A stretch of DNA of 64,000 nt from Ectopseudomonas composti. GTDB lineage: Bacteria; Pseudomonadota; Gammaproteobacteria; Pseudomonadales; Pseudomonadaceae. The notes under the pieces are model-generated. The model had not been told where the DNA came from. It saw only the letters and a list, made by a program, of their open reading frames with translations, and did no database searches. Made by a program: the position numbers and the translations under genes. The DNA lies in NCBI RefSeq assembly GCF_900115475.1, contig NZ_FOWP01000014.1, positions 1-64,000 on the forward strand, in the 5' to 3' direction. Positions 1 to 8,464 of this stretch are shown here, in pieces. Numbering within the stretch: the stretch's first letter is position 1; every line of letters begins with the position of its first letter.

Positions 1-241
1 GCAATTGCACCACCGCTTGCTCCAACTCCGGATCGCTGCGCCCTGGGCTGCTCAAAGGCCGCCGAGATCGATCCTGCAGGCCCGTATCACCTTGCTCACG
101 GTACCGATCCAACCACTTGTAACCAGTCCTGGGACTGACGCCATACCGGCGACAAAGCTCCCGCACATTGCTTTCGGGTTGCCCCGCCAACAGAACAAAT
201 TCACGCCTTATCGACATAGTGCTGCGCTCCGGCCACGGCAT
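1..241 (-). CDS. IS481-family transposase, N-terminal part (cut by window edge)
   Basis: The frame opens at ATG 241 and stays open to base 1, giving 80 residues. It starts MPWPERSTMSIRREFVLLAG and continues with a helix-turn-helix segment (residues about 20-55, including VRELCRRYGVSPRTGYKWL and a basic DRYREQG stretch). That is typical of the N-terminal DNA-binding region of IS481/IS3-type transposases, which precedes the DDE domain. The catalytic part would lie beyond the window. Gene integrity cannot be judged from here. Confidence 0.75.
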   Translation of the reverse strand, partial: MPWPERSTMSIRREFVLLAGQPESNVRELCRRYGVSPRTGYKWLDRYREQGDTGLQDRSRRPLSSPGRSDPELEQAVVQL

Positions 242-331
242 CACTCGATCTCCCGATTCGATGAACCCCGTAAGCCTAAATGCGTTACCTATGTCTCCCG
301 ACACCCGTTACCTATGTCCCCCGGCTGAACA
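1..331 (-). mobile_element. End of an IS481-type insertion element, rest outside window
   Basis: One end of an insertion sequence. On the minus strand the element begins TGTTCAGCC at 331, has two copies of a GACATAGGTAACG-like motif about 18 bp apart (roughly 286-322), and leads into a transposase reading frame that runs off the window at base 1. The sequence just outside (332-347, CACGGCGCACCCTACG) is the right half of a REP-like repeat found elsewhere in the window, so the element appears to have inserted into such a repeat. The other end and any target duplication are not visible. Confidence 0.7.
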
Positions 332-359
332 CACGGCGCACCCTACGAAACGGACATAT

Positions 360-1022
360 TCAGCGCTTGGCGCCGATCTTCTCCAGCGTACGCAGCTCGC
401 GCGGCAGTAGCTGCTGCGTGGACGCGAGATTCTTGATGCGCACGTAGTGCGCCATCAGCTTCGGCCAGCGGCCTGAGTCCAGGGTTTCCCCGCCATGCTC
501 CATGTTGATCAACTGGCTGGCCAGTGCCAGGTCGGCCATGGACAGCTGTTCGCCGAGGAAATACGGCGCGTCGCCCAGTGTGGCCTCAAGGTAGTCGAAA
601 TTGCTGGGCAGTCTGTCCTTGAGCGCCTGCTGCACCTTTTCCTCATCGCATGGCTGGCCCATGGTGGCCTTCAGCACGCGGTTGCGGAACACGGTGAAGG
701 TGCATAGCGGTGCCAGCTCGTAGTCCGCGTATTTTTCCAGCCAGCGCACTTTGGCACGCTGCTCCGTATCGGCGCCATACAGCGGTTTTTGCTCTGGGTA
801 GCGCTCCTCCAGGTACTGGCAGATGACGCTGGAGTCGGCCAGTTTGAGGTCGCCATCGCGAAAGGCAGGAATTCGCCCCAGGGGGTTGAGCTCGCGAAAC
901 CAGTCCGGTTGGCCGAAAGGCATGACCACTTCGAGTTCGTAATCCAGGCCCTTCTCGATCAGGCACAGGCAGAGTTTGCGGACGAAGGGGGAAAGTGGTG
1001 CCCCATATACGGTCAGGCTCAT
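360..1022 (-). CDS. Glutathione S-transferase family protein
   Basis: A 220-residue cytosolic GST. The N-terminal thioredoxin-like domain (about 1-78) starts with a short beta strand and SPFVRKLCLCLIEKGLDYE, and carries the glutathione-side-chain motif NPLGRIPAFRDGDLKLADSSVI with the conserved cis-Pro and the Asp-Ser pair. The helical C-terminal domain (about 90-215) has the capping-type segment FLGEQLSMADLALASQL. Length is normal for the family. The substrate cannot be told from sequence. The gene ends a few bases from the REP half-site next to the insertion element. The start at 1022 is the first Met before the conserved strand. Confidence 0.9.
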   Translation of the reverse strand: MSLTVYGAPLSPFVRKLCLCLIEKGLDYELEVVMPFGQPDWFRELNPLGRIPAFRDGDLKLADSSVICQYLEERYPEQKPLYGADTEQRAKVRWLEKYADYELAPLCTFTVFRNRVLKATMGQPCDEEKVQQALKDRLPSNFDYLEATLGDAPYFLGEQLSMADLALASQLINMEHGGETLDSGRWPKLMAHYVRIKNLASTQQLLPRELRTLEKIGAKR

Positions 1023-1079
1023 TGCAGCTCCTATCGGCGATCAGCGGGCTCGATTGAGCGAGGGCGAGCAAACGGCCGC

Positions 1080-1847
1080 TCAGTCGTAGATGTTCTTCTT
1101 CTTCCAGTCGTCGTCTTCCAGGCCCTTCAGACCTTCGGTCAACTGGCTGGGTTCTTCTGCGATGGGAGCACTGTTGTTGAGCAACATGGCATTGGCGCGC
1201 GCCAGCTGCTCCTCGAAACGCTTGAACTGGGTCTGATAGGGCGTGGGGTCAGGCTGCTTGCGCAGGTACTGTACGCCGCGTTCGAAGGCCAGACGGGCCT
1301 GGCCGGGCTGGTTCTGCTGCATGGCCGCCTGGCCCAGGGTGCTGAAGAACTCGATATGCACCAGCACCAGCATCTGGCGAACCTGCTTGAGCCAGTGCTT
1401 GCCGTCGTTGGCAGGCAGCAGGCCGCCCTGTACCGAACCGGTAATCAGGGCATGCAGATTTTCCAGCAGGAAACGCACGTCCTTGGCCTTGGCTTCGTTG
1501 GCGATGGGCTGCGGCGGGTTCTTCACGGCAATGGATTCGCCTTGAGCGACCTGGGCCTTGAGTGTGTCGATATCGCGCTGTAGCGTGGCGTTCTGTTTAT
1601 CCAGTGGCAGCAGGCGTTCGCTGACCTGCAGCTGCAACTGACTCAGCAGCAGCTTCAGCTGTGGCGTCATCAACTGGCCGGGCATGCGTTCGGAGATGTC
1701 CTGGCAGCGCCGAATGCGGTCGAGCAGGTCGGCGCGCTGGCGTGCTTTCTCCAGTTTGCTGTTCTCAACGGCATGGTTGACGTAGGCAATCACCATCAGC
1801 AAGGCGATGCCGCCGACGATCAACATGGTTATCACGAGTGCGGACAC
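1080..1847 (-). CDS. Membrane-anchored coiled-coil protein, function unknown
   Basis: A 255-residue protein with one N-terminal membrane segment (about residues 3-25, MSALVITMLIVGGIALLMVI) followed by a soluble, largely helical region. Residues about 30-115 are rich in Leu/Gln/Arg heptads and look coiled-coil. Residues about 185-235 resemble a tetratricopeptide-like helix pair (QPGQARLAFERGVQYLRKQP). It ends in an acidic-basic tail. I recognise the type as a conserved Pseudomonas protein of unknown role, probably an inner-membrane anchored scaffold facing the cytoplasm. No catalytic motif is visible. It stands alone, upstream of and divergent from the tRNA operon. Confidence 0.7.
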   Translation of the reverse strand: MSALVITMLIVGGIALLMVIAYVNHAVENSKLEKARQRADLLDRIRRCQDISERMPGQLMTPQLKLLLSQLQLQVSERLLPLDKQNATLQRDIDTLKAQVAQGESIAVKNPPQPIANEAKAKDVRFLLENLHALITGSVQGGLLPANDGKHWLKQVRQMLVLVHIEFFSTLGQAAMQQNQPGQARLAFERGVQYLRKQPDPTPYQTQFKRFEEQLARANAMLLNNSAPIAEEPSQLTEGLKGLEDDDWKKKNIYD

Positions 1848-1968
1848 TGCTTGGGACCTCTCGAGAATCGACTTTTCGACCGAGTGTAGTGGCTTGCTCG
1901 CATGGCTCCTAGTGGCATATCGATTTATGGGCTGAAGTCTTTGATTTTAAAAATTTTTTAGAGAGAGG

Positions 1969-1997
1969 TTGACGACCCTTGAAAGGCTCCATAGAAT
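1969..1997 (+). promoter_or_regulatory. Sigma-70 promoter of the tRNA operon
   Basis: A near-consensus -35 TTGACG (1969-1974) and -10 TAGAAT (1992-1997) are separated by 17 bp. An AT-rich tract at about 1943-1960 lies upstream and could act as an UP element. A GCGCGCC discriminator-like stretch follows, as expected for stringently controlled stable-RNA promoters. Transcription would start near 2004, about 65 bp before the first tRNA. Confidence 0.85.
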
Positions 1998-2069
1998 GCG
2001 CGCCACTTCCAGCGCAATGCCAGAAACAGAGCGAAGGAAGCCGGAAAGTTGCTTGATGTTCCGGGGTGT

Positions 2070-2145
2070 GTCCCCTTCGTCTAGTGGCCTAGGACACCGC
2101 CCTTTCACGGCGGTAACAGGGGTTCGAGTCCCCTAGGGGACGCCA
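2070..2145 (+). tRNA. tRNA-Glu (anticodon TTC), copy 1
   Basis: A 76-nt cloverleaf with acceptor stem GTCCCCT/AGGGGAC, anticodon loop CTTTCAC (TTC anticodon), T-loop GGTTCGAGTCC, and an encoded CCA end. It is the first of four tRNAs expressed from the promoter at 1969-1997. Confidence 0.97.
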
Positions 2146-2160
2146 CTTTCAAGCTGTAAT

Positions 2161-2236
<76 letters not shown>

Positions 2237-2282
2237 AAATTTGGAAATTTTGCTTCGGCAGGATTTCAAACGAAGTTCCAAG

Positions 2283-2358
2283 GTCCCCTTCGTCTAGTGG
2301 CCTAGGACACCGCCCTTTCACGGCGGTAACAGGGGTTCGAGTCCCCTAGGGGACGCCA
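2283..2358 (+). tRNA. tRNA-Glu (anticodon TTC), copy 2
   Basis: Same sequence as the first tRNA-Glu, including the CCA end. The Glu-Gly unit is duplicated in tandem. Confidence 0.97.
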
Positions 2359-2381
2359 TTTTTGTTGTACCAAGTTGTATT

Positions 2382-2457
<76 letters not shown>

Positions 2458-2460
2458 AAT

Positions 2461-2501
2461 AAACGAAAACGCCGCTCAATCGAGCGGCGTTTTCGTTTCT
2501 G
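2461..2501 (+). terminator. Rho-independent terminator of the tRNA operon
   Basis: A perfect 17-bp stem (AAACGAAAACGCCGCTC with its complement) around an AATC loop. The 3' arm ends in TTTTCGTTTCT. It lies directly after the last tRNA. Confidence 0.92.
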
Positions 2502-2517
2502 TCGTTTGTAATACACA

Positions 2518-2558
2518 AAACAACAGGCCCGCCGGTTTACCGTGCGGGCCTGTTGTTT
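2518..2558. terminator. Bidirectional terminator between tRNA operon and the 2568 gene
   Basis: A perfect 15-bp stem (AAACAACAGGCCCGC and complement) with an 11-nt loop. A-rich and T-rich flanks suit termination in both directions. It sits 10 bp from the stop of the convergent minus-strand gene. Confidence 0.85.
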
Positions 2559-2567
2559 ATTGGCAGA

Positions 2568-2975
2568 TCAGTGCTTGGAGCCGTCGGTGGGCAGGGCCAG
2601 CAGTTGCTTTTCCTGGTTCCAGTCGAAGGGCTCGTCGTTCTCCTCGGCTTCGAAACGGCGCTCGTCGAGGGCCTGGTACAGGGCGATTTCCTCGTCGGGC
2701 ATGAAGTGCAGGCAGTCGCCACCGAAGAACCACAGCAGGTCGCGCGGTACCAGATGGGCGATCTGCGGGTAGCGGTGGAACACCTGGCTGATCAGGTCCT
2801 GGCCCAGGTACTGGCTGGAAACCGGATCAAGCGGTAATTCTGCGAGCAGTTCGTCGTAGCGCTCGAGGAACAGGGCGTGGCTGTCGTCGAGCACCTGTTC
2901 GGCTTCGCCCAGGGCGACGAGAATGCCGCGCAGGTGGTTGAGCAGGGCGAGGTGGTGGTCGAGATGGCTGGCCAT
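2568..2975 (-). CDS. Conserved small protein of unknown function upstream of tRNAs
   Basis: A 135-residue soluble acidic protein beginning MASHLDHHLALLNHLRGILV. The start at 2975 is preceded on its own strand by AGGA and by a non-coding repeat, so longer frames upstream are not used. It has helical character, an LVPRDLLWFFGGDCLHFMPDEEI segment around residues 78-100, and a C-terminal LLALPTDGSKH tail. I recognise it as a conserved protein located next to the fadE-like gene in pseudomonads. No known domain or active site can be named. It reads toward the tRNA terminator, and a 103-bp compound repeat separates it from the FadE gene. Confidence 0.7.
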   Translation of the reverse strand: MASHLDHHLALLNHLRGILVALGEAEQVLDDSHALFLERYDELLAELPLDPVSSQYLGQDLISQVFHRYPQIAHLVPRDLLWFFGGDCLHFMPDEEIALYQALDERRFEAEENDEPFDWNQEKQLLALPTDGSKH

Positions 2976-3055
2976 GATGCAGGTTCCTGAAGGGTAAAAC
3001 GGGCGCAGGAGTATAGAGTTCCTGGCGCCCGCTGTCCTGTTTGGCTGGCCTTTGT

Positions 3056-3158
3056 GTAGGAGGGGGCTTTCGGCTCGGGCATCCTGCTTCGCTCTACCTC
3101 CTGCATCCCTGCAGTCGTAGCCGCGATACAAGAAGCTCGCGGCTGAAGCCCCTCCCAC
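3056..3158 (-). repeat. Compound REP/BIME-like element, copy A
   Basis: About 103 bp between the 2568 gene and fadE. It has outer arms GTAGGAGGGGGCTTTCGGC and GCCGCGAGC-type sequence ending CCTCCCAC. Its reverse complement matches 12558-12662 over nearly the whole length, including the central GAGGTAGAGCGAAGCAGGAT block. Confidence 0.85.
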
Positions 3159-3170
3159 GAGCGGCTCGAG

Positions 3171-5618
3171 TCAGCGCACCTTGCCGCGGCTCAGCTTGAG
3201 CTCTTCCTTGGCGAAGTCGTCGACGTCGATCACCCGACGCCGCGCCGCTTCGGCCGCTTGCAGGCGCTGGCCCTGCTCACCGTCGAGGATACCGGCGGCA
3301 ATTGCCGCCTCGATGACATCCTGGCCCGGTGCTGGCTGCAGGCTGCCGTCCTTGAGTGCCTGATGCAGGCGCTTGCGCGCATCCTGGCTGGCCTGTACCA
3401 GGTTCAGCGCATGCTGCAATGCCCCAACCGAATCCTGGTCGGCCTGCGGGCGGTAGCAACCTTCCAGTACCGCTTCCAGTGCCGGATCGCCGGCCTGGCG
3501 GCCGATGATCGCGGCCACTTCGGCGTCCAGTTCGTCGCTGGGTCCCTGATGGCGGCGGCCCAGCGGGAACACCAGCACTTTCAGCAGGCAACCGAACAGG
3601 CGGTTGGGGAAGTTGCTCAGCAGGTCATCCAGCGCTTGCTCGGCGTGGCAGAGGTTTTCCTCCATGGCCCAGCGCAGCAGCGGCCGAATGGCTTCCGGGT
3701 AGTCCAGGTCGTGGTAGCGTTTGAGTGCGGCCGAACCCAGATAGAGGTGACTGAGCACATCGCCGAGGCGCGCAGATAGACGCTCGCGACGCTTCAGGTC
3801 GCCACCGAGCAGCATCATGCTGCTGTCGGCGCACAGGGCGAAGGCTGCGGCCAGACGGTTGAGGGCGCGGTAGTAGGGCTGGCTGAGGTCGTCGCCGGGC
3901 ACCTGGCCCAGACGGTTCAACGTCAGGCCAAGGAGGAAGCTGCTGGCGGCGTTGCCGACGGCGAAGCCGATATGGCTCATCAGCAGCGAGTCGAACTCGA
4001 CCAGTGCCTGGTCCTTGTCCTCACGGTCGGCCAGAGACATTTCCTTGAGCACATACGGATGGCAGCGGATGGCGCCCTGGCCGAAGATCATCAGGTTGCG
4101 CGAGAGGATGTTGGCACCCTCGACGGTGATGAAGATCGGCGCACCCTGCCAGGAGCGGGCCAGGTAGTTGTTCGGGCCCATGATGATGCCCTTGCCGCCG
4201 TGCACGTCCATGGCGTGGCCGATGCACTCGCGTCCGCGTTCGGTCAGGTGGTACTTGAGGATCGCCGACAGCACCGAGGGTTTCTCTCCCAGGTCGACGG
4301 CGTTGGCGGTGAGGATGCGCGCGCTGTCCATCAGCCAGGCGTTGCCGCCGATGCGCGCCAGCGCCTCTTGAATACCCTCGAAGGCGGCCAGTGGCACGTT
4401 GAACTGCTCACGCAGCTGAGCGTACTGGCCGGTGGCGAGGCTGGTGAACTTGGCGGCGCCGGTACCGACCGCTGGCAGGGAGATGGAGCGACCGACCGAC
4501 AGGCAGTTCATCAGCATCATCCAGCCTTTGCCGAGGTACTCCTGGCCACCGATCAGGTACTCCAGTGGAATGAACACGTCCTTGCCCGAGTTCGGCCCAT
4601 TCATGAAGGCAGCGCCGAGGGGCAGGTGACGACGGCCGATTTCCACGCCGGGGGTATCGGTAGGGATCAGCGCCAGGCTGATGCCCAGGTCTTCCTTGTC
4701 GCCCAGCAGGTGATCCGGGTCGTAGGCCTTGAAGGCCAGGCCAAGCAGGGTAGCTACCGGGCCGAGGGTGATGTAGCGCTTCTCCCAGTTCAGGCGCAGA
4801 CCGAGCACTTCCTCGCCATTGTACTGGCCCTTGCAGATGATCCCGGTATCCGGCATGGCGCCGGCGTCAGAGCCGGCCAGTGGGCCGGTGAGGGCAAAGC
4901 AGGGGATGTCATCACCGCGCGCCAGGCGCGGCAGGTAGTGCTGGCGCTGTTCGTCGGTGCCGTAATGCAGCAGCAGTTCGGCTGGGCCGAGGGAGTTGGG
5001 CACCATTACGGTGGAGGCCAGATCGCCGCTGCGGGTCGCCAGTTTCATCGCCACCTGCGAGTGGGCGTAGGCCGAGAAGCCCTTGCCGCCGTATTCCTTA
5101 GGAATGATCAGGGCAAAGAAACCGTGCTGCTTGATGTGCTCCCAGGCCTTCTCCGGCAGATCCATCTGCTGGCCAACCTGCCAGTCACTGATCATCGCGC
5201 AGAGCTCTTCGGTGGGGCCGTCGATGAACGCCTGCTCCTCTTCGCTCAGCTTGGCCTTGGGATAGGCCAGCAGCTTGTTCCAGTCGGGCTTGCCACTGAA
5301 CAGCTCGCCGTCCCACCACACGGTGCCGGCTTCGATGGCGTCACGCTCGGTGGCCGACATCGGCGGCAGTGCGCGTTGGAACCAGGCGAACAGCGGGCTG
5401 GTGAACAGTTGTCGGCGCAGATCGCCGAGCAGGATGAGCGCGGCTATGGCGCCGGTGACGATCCACAGCAGCAGTTGCAACCAGCCCGGTACCGGGCTGA
5501 ACAAGGCCATGGCCACCAGGTAGGTTGCGGTGATGCCGAGGGCGGGTAGGGCGGCGGTACGGCTATGGGCCAGGTAGGCGACCCCAAGCAGCAGAACCAG
5601 CAACCAGATGACGAGCAT
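3171..5618 (-). CDS. fadE: FadE-type acyl-CoA dehydrogenase
   Basis: An 815-residue acyl-CoA dehydrogenase matching the length of E. coli FadE (814). It catalyses the first, FAD-dependent step of fatty-acid beta-oxidation. The start at 5618 is set by GGAGGA ending 6 nt upstream; the ATG at 5624 is too close to that site. Residues 1-55 form two hydrophobic segments (LVIWLLVLLLGVAYLA; MALFSPVPGWLQLLLWIVTGAIAALIL), so the enzyme is membrane-associated. The dehydrogenase core spans about 75-560 (FALTGPLAGSDAG flavin-binding motif; DVHGGKGIIMGPNN near the active site). A C-terminal FadE-specific region, about 560-815, follows. It is transcribed alone and ends at a BIME-like repeat. Confidence 0.93.
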   Translation of the reverse strand: MLVIWLLVLLLGVAYLAHSRTAALPALGITATYLVAMALFSPVPGWLQLLLWIVTGAIAALILLGDLRRQLFTSPLFAWFQRALPPMSATERDAIEAGTVWWDGELFSGKPDWNKLLAYPKAKLSEEEQAFIDGPTEELCAMISDWQVGQQMDLPEKAWEHIKQHGFFALIIPKEYGGKGFSAYAHSQVAMKLATRSGDLASTVMVPNSLGPAELLLHYGTDEQRQHYLPRLARGDDIPCFALTGPLAGSDAGAMPDTGIICKGQYNGEEVLGLRLNWEKRYITLGPVATLLGLAFKAYDPDHLLGDKEDLGISLALIPTDTPGVEIGRRHLPLGAAFMNGPNSGKDVFIPLEYLIGGQEYLGKGWMMLMNCLSVGRSISLPAVGTGAAKFTSLATGQYAQLREQFNVPLAAFEGIQEALARIGGNAWLMDSARILTANAVDLGEKPSVLSAILKYHLTERGRECIGHAMDVHGGKGIIMGPNNYLARSWQGAPIFITVEGANILSRNLMIFGQGAIRCHPYVLKEMSLADREDKDQALVEFDSLLMSHIGFAVGNAASSFLLGLTLNRLGQVPGDDLSQPYYRALNRLAAAFALCADSSMMLLGGDLKRRERLSARLGDVLSHLYLGSAALKRYHDLDYPEAIRPLLRWAMEENLCHAEQALDDLLSNFPNRLFGCLLKVLVFPLGRRHQGPSDELDAEVAAIIGRQAGDPALEAVLEGCYRPQADQDSVGALQHALNLVQASQDARKRLHQALKDGSLQPAPGQDVIEAAIAAGILDGEQGQRLQAAEAARRRVIDVDDFAKEELKLSRGKVR

Positions 5619-5758
5619 GTGCATTCCTCCATGATTCGAGCGGGCGACGCCCCGAGCATAGCCATAAATGGCGGCAGGGGCGGTGAGCTTGGCCGGATCG
5701 TCGTCAACGTGGCGCAATCGGCGGGTTTAGACTGAAGCGAACTTCAGGAGTACCCGTC

Positions 5759-6421
5759 ATGCAAACCTGTCTACGTCCCGGCCGCTTCATTGACAGTGAC
5801 CACCCAGCGGTAATCGAGTTCGCCGAACGTTGGCGTGGCGCCTCACGAGAACCGACCAGTCAGGCCGTGGCCTTGTATCTGGCGGTGCGTGACGAGGTTC
5901 GCTACAACCCTTATGCCTTCAGCCTCGATGCGCAGACATTGAAGGCCAGTCATGCCCTGGCGGCAGGGGAGTCCTACTGCGTGCCCAAGGCCAATCTGCT
6001 TGCCGCCTGCGCCCGGCATTGTGGCATTCCTGCGCGTATCGGTCTGGCTGACGTGCGCAATCATCTGTCGACACCGCGCCTGCTGGAGCTGCTGCGCAGC
6101 GAGGTGTTCGCCATGCACGGCTACACCGAGCTGTATCTGGATGGGCGCTGGGTCAAGGCCACGCCGGCGTTCAACGAAGCGCTGTGCCGGGTGTTCAAGG
6201 TAGCACCGCTGGAGTTCGACGGCATGCATGACAGCGTTTTCCATCCCTACAACGACAAAGGCGAACGCTACATGGAGTACCTGCACGATCACGGCCAGTT
6301 CGAAGATCTGCCCGAGCAGTTGTTCTTCGGGCATTTGCGCGGTTGTTATCCGCATCTGTTCGAGGCCGGTGCGCTGCAACTGAGTGGCGATATGCAGCGT
6401 GAGGCAAGTGTTATCGACTGA
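5759..6421 (+). CDS. Transglutaminase-like cysteine protease-fold protein
   Basis: A 220-residue protein with a transglutaminase-like core. The putative nucleophile Cys lies in GESYCVPKANLLAACARHCGIPAR (about residues 73-95) and the His in AMHGYTELYLDGRWVKATPAF (about 118-140). The third position, usually Asp-Pro, here reads PAFNEA, so the classical Asp may be replaced by Asn. No signal peptide, so probably cytoplasmic. It is divergent from fadE, sharing a 140-bp promoter region. Such proteins usually act as peptidases or amidases on unknown substrates. Confidence 0.8.
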   Translation: MQTCLRPGRFIDSDHPAVIEFAERWRGASREPTSQAVALYLAVRDEVRYNPYAFSLDAQTLKASHALAAGESYCVPKANLLAACARHCGIPARIGLADVRNHLSTPRLLELLRSEVFAMHGYTELYLDGRWVKATPAFNEALCRVFKVAPLEFDGMHDSVFHPYNDKGERYMEYLHDHGQFEDLPEQLFFGHLRGCYPHLFEAGALQLSGDMQREASVID

Positions 6422-6575
6422 GTCGATAATCAAGATCGCCAGGACGGCCTTTTCTCCGCGCGTCAGGGTCGGTAGGGTGCATGCCAGCGAAGAGCGGACG
6501 AAACAGATAGTTGCAATCGAGCGTCTTCGCCCTCATCTATAACGACTTCACTCTCGCGCGGGAAACCCCATCTTC

Positions 6576-7508
6576 ATGAGCTCCGCCCTGACCATTCGCC
6601 AGTTGACCAAGACCTACGGAAACGGCTTCCAGGCCCTGCACGGCATCGATCTGGACGTTGCCGAAGGTGATTTCTTCGCCTTGCTCGGCCCCAACGGCGC
6701 CGGCAAGTCCACCACCATCGGCGTGCTTTCCACGCTGGTGAACAAGAGCAGCGGCACGGTCAGTGTGTTTGGCCATGACCTCGACCGCGAGCCCTACGCG
6801 CTCAAGCGCTGCCTGGGCGTGGTGCCGCAGGAATTCAACTTCAACCAGTTCGAGAAGGTGTTCGACATCGTCGTCACCCAGGCCGGCTACTACGGCATTC
6901 CGCGCTCCATCGCCAAGGAGCGCGCCGAGCAGTACCTGACTCAGCTCGGCCTGTGGGACAAGCGCGACGTCGCCTCGCGCGAGCTGTCCGGTGGCATGAA
7001 GCGTCGGCTGATGATCGCCCGCGCCCTGGTGCATCAGCCTCGCCTGCTGATCCTCGACGAGCCGACCGCCGGTGTGGACATCGAGTTGCGTCGCTCGATG
7101 TGGAGCTTCCTCACCGAGCTGAACAAGCAAGGCACCACCATCATCCTCACCACTCACTATCTGGAAGAGGCCGAGCAGCTCTGTCGCAACATCGGCATCA
7201 TCGACCACGGCCGCATCGTCGAACTGAGCAGCATGAAGGATCTGCTTAAAAAGCTGCACGTCGAGACCTTTTTCTTTGACCTCAAGGACTCCTACAGCAC
7301 GGTGCCGACGCTGCAGGGCTATCCCGCACGCCTGGTCGACCACCACACTCTGGAAGTGCAGGTGGAGAAGAGTCAGGGCCTCAATGCGCTCTTCCAGCAA
7401 CTGGCGCAACAGCAGGTCGAGGTACTCAGCCTGCGTAACAAGAGCAATCGCCTGGAGGAGCTGTTCGTCTCCCTGGTGGAAAAGAACCTGGCCAAGGTGG
7501 CGCAATGA
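6576..7508 (+). CDS. ABC transporter ATP-binding protein (YadG-like)
   Basis: A 310-residue ATPase. Walker A is GPNGAGKS at about residues 39-46, the signature is LSGGMKRR at about 139-146, Walker B is LLILDEPTAGVD at about 160-171, and the switch His is in TTHYLEEAEQLC. A C-terminal extension of about 80 residues follows, as in the DrrA/YadG group of exporters. It overlaps the next gene by 4 bp (ATGA), so the two form one translation-coupled operon. Substrate unknown; this family exports drugs, lipids or polysaccharides. Confidence 0.93.
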   Translation: MSSALTIRQLTKTYGNGFQALHGIDLDVAEGDFFALLGPNGAGKSTTIGVLSTLVNKSSGTVSVFGHDLDREPYALKRCLGVVPQEFNFNQFEKVFDIVVTQAGYYGIPRSIAKERAEQYLTQLGLWDKRDVASRELSGGMKRRLMIARALVHQPRLLILDEPTAGVDIELRRSMWSFLTELNKQGTTIILTTHYLEEAEQLCRNIGIIDHGRIVELSSMKDLLKKLHVETFFFDLKDSYSTVPTLQGYPARLVDHHTLEVQVEKSQGLNALFQQLAQQQVEVLSLRNKSNRLEELFVSLVEKNLAKVAQ

Positions 7509-8299
7509 CCTCTCAGTACCTCAACAGCGAATTTGCCGCCAATCTGGTGGCCCTGCGTACCATCGTTCACCGTGAAATCCGCCGTTTCGTGCGCATCTGG
7601 CCGCAGACGCTGCTACCGCCAGCGATCACCATGGTTCTGTACTTCGTCATCTTCGGTAACCTGATCGGCCGGCAGATCGGCGACATGGGCGGCTTCACCT
7701 ACATGGAGTACATCGTGCCGGGGCTGATCATGATGTCGGTGATCACCAACAGCTACGGCAACGTGGTGTCGAGCTTCTTCGGTAGCAAGTTCCAGCGCAA
7801 CGTCGAGGAGTTGCTGGTGTCGCCGGTGTCGCCGCACACCATCCTCATCGGTTTCGTTGTCGGGGGCGTGTTGCGCGGGCTGGCGGTGGGCGTGATCGTC
7901 ACCATCCTGTCGCTGTTCTTCACCCATCTGCAGGTACATCACCTGGGGGTGACGGTACTGGTGGTGTTGCTGACGGCGACCATCTTCTCCCTGGGCGGCT
8001 TCGTCAACGCGGTGTATGCGCGCAACTTCGACGATATTTCGATCATCCCGACCTTTGTGCTGACACCGCTGACCTATCTGGGCGGGGTGTTCTATTCCAT
8101 CAGCCTGCTGCCGCCGTTCTGGCAGACAGTGTCGCTGGGTAACCCCATCCTGCACATGGTCAACGCCTTCCGCTATGGCATTCTCGGCGTGTCCGACATC
8201 AGCATCGGCGTGGCTATCGGCTTCATGTTGCTGGCGACCGCGGCGCTCTATACGCTGTGCATTCGCTTGTTGATCAGCGGGCGCGGCATGCGTCAGTGA
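7505..8299 (+). CDS. ABC-2 type permease (YadH-like)
   Basis: A 264-residue inner-membrane protein with six predicted helices, starting after a cytoplasmic amphipathic stretch (REIRRFVRIWPQTLLPPAITMVLYFVIFG). It carries the ABC-2 signature segment around FTYMEYIVPGLIMMSVITNSYGNVVSSFFGSK and GFVNAVYARNFDDISIIPTFVLTPLTYLGGVFY. Paired with the ATPase upstream by a 4-bp overlap, it should form an A2B2 exporter. A REP palindrome follows 14 bp after the stop. Confidence 0.92.
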   Translation: MTSQYLNSEFAANLVALRTIVHREIRRFVRIWPQTLLPPAITMVLYFVIFGNLIGRQIGDMGGFTYMEYIVPGLIMMSVITNSYGNVVSSFFGSKFQRNVEELLVSPVSPHTILIGFVVGGVLRGLAVGVIVTILSLFFTHLQVHHLGVTVLVVLLTATIFSLGGFVNAVYARNFDDISIIPTFVLTPLTYLGGVFYSISLLPPFWQTVSLGNPILHMVNAFRYGILGVSDISIGVAIGFMLLATAALYTLCIRLLISGRGMRQ

Positions 8300-8313
8300 C
8301 GTTTGCCGCTCAT

Positions 8314-8360
8314 GTAGGAGCGGATTTATTCGCGATTCTCGCGGCTAAAGCCGCTCCTAC
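8314..8360. repeat. REP-like palindrome, GTAGGAGCG family
   Basis: An inverted repeat with GTAGGAGCGGATTTATTCGCG facing CGCGGCTAAAGCCGCTCCTAC, placed 14 bp after the ABC permease stop. It can fold into a long hairpin in the mRNA. Confidence 0.85.
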
Positions 8361-8464
8361 AGAATGTGGCGGCGACCGAAAAAACATAGCGAAATAACTT
8401 GCGCATCTGTCAGTGACGCAGCAGCCGGTTAGACTCCGCCTCTACCAAGAAAAAGGGGCTGATC

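Noticed and set aside
3972..5549. Long open frame antisense to fadE (about 525 codons)
   Set aside because: Its composition mirrors the sense gene in high-GC DNA, it lacks domain motifs, and it lies wholly inside a well-supported gene.
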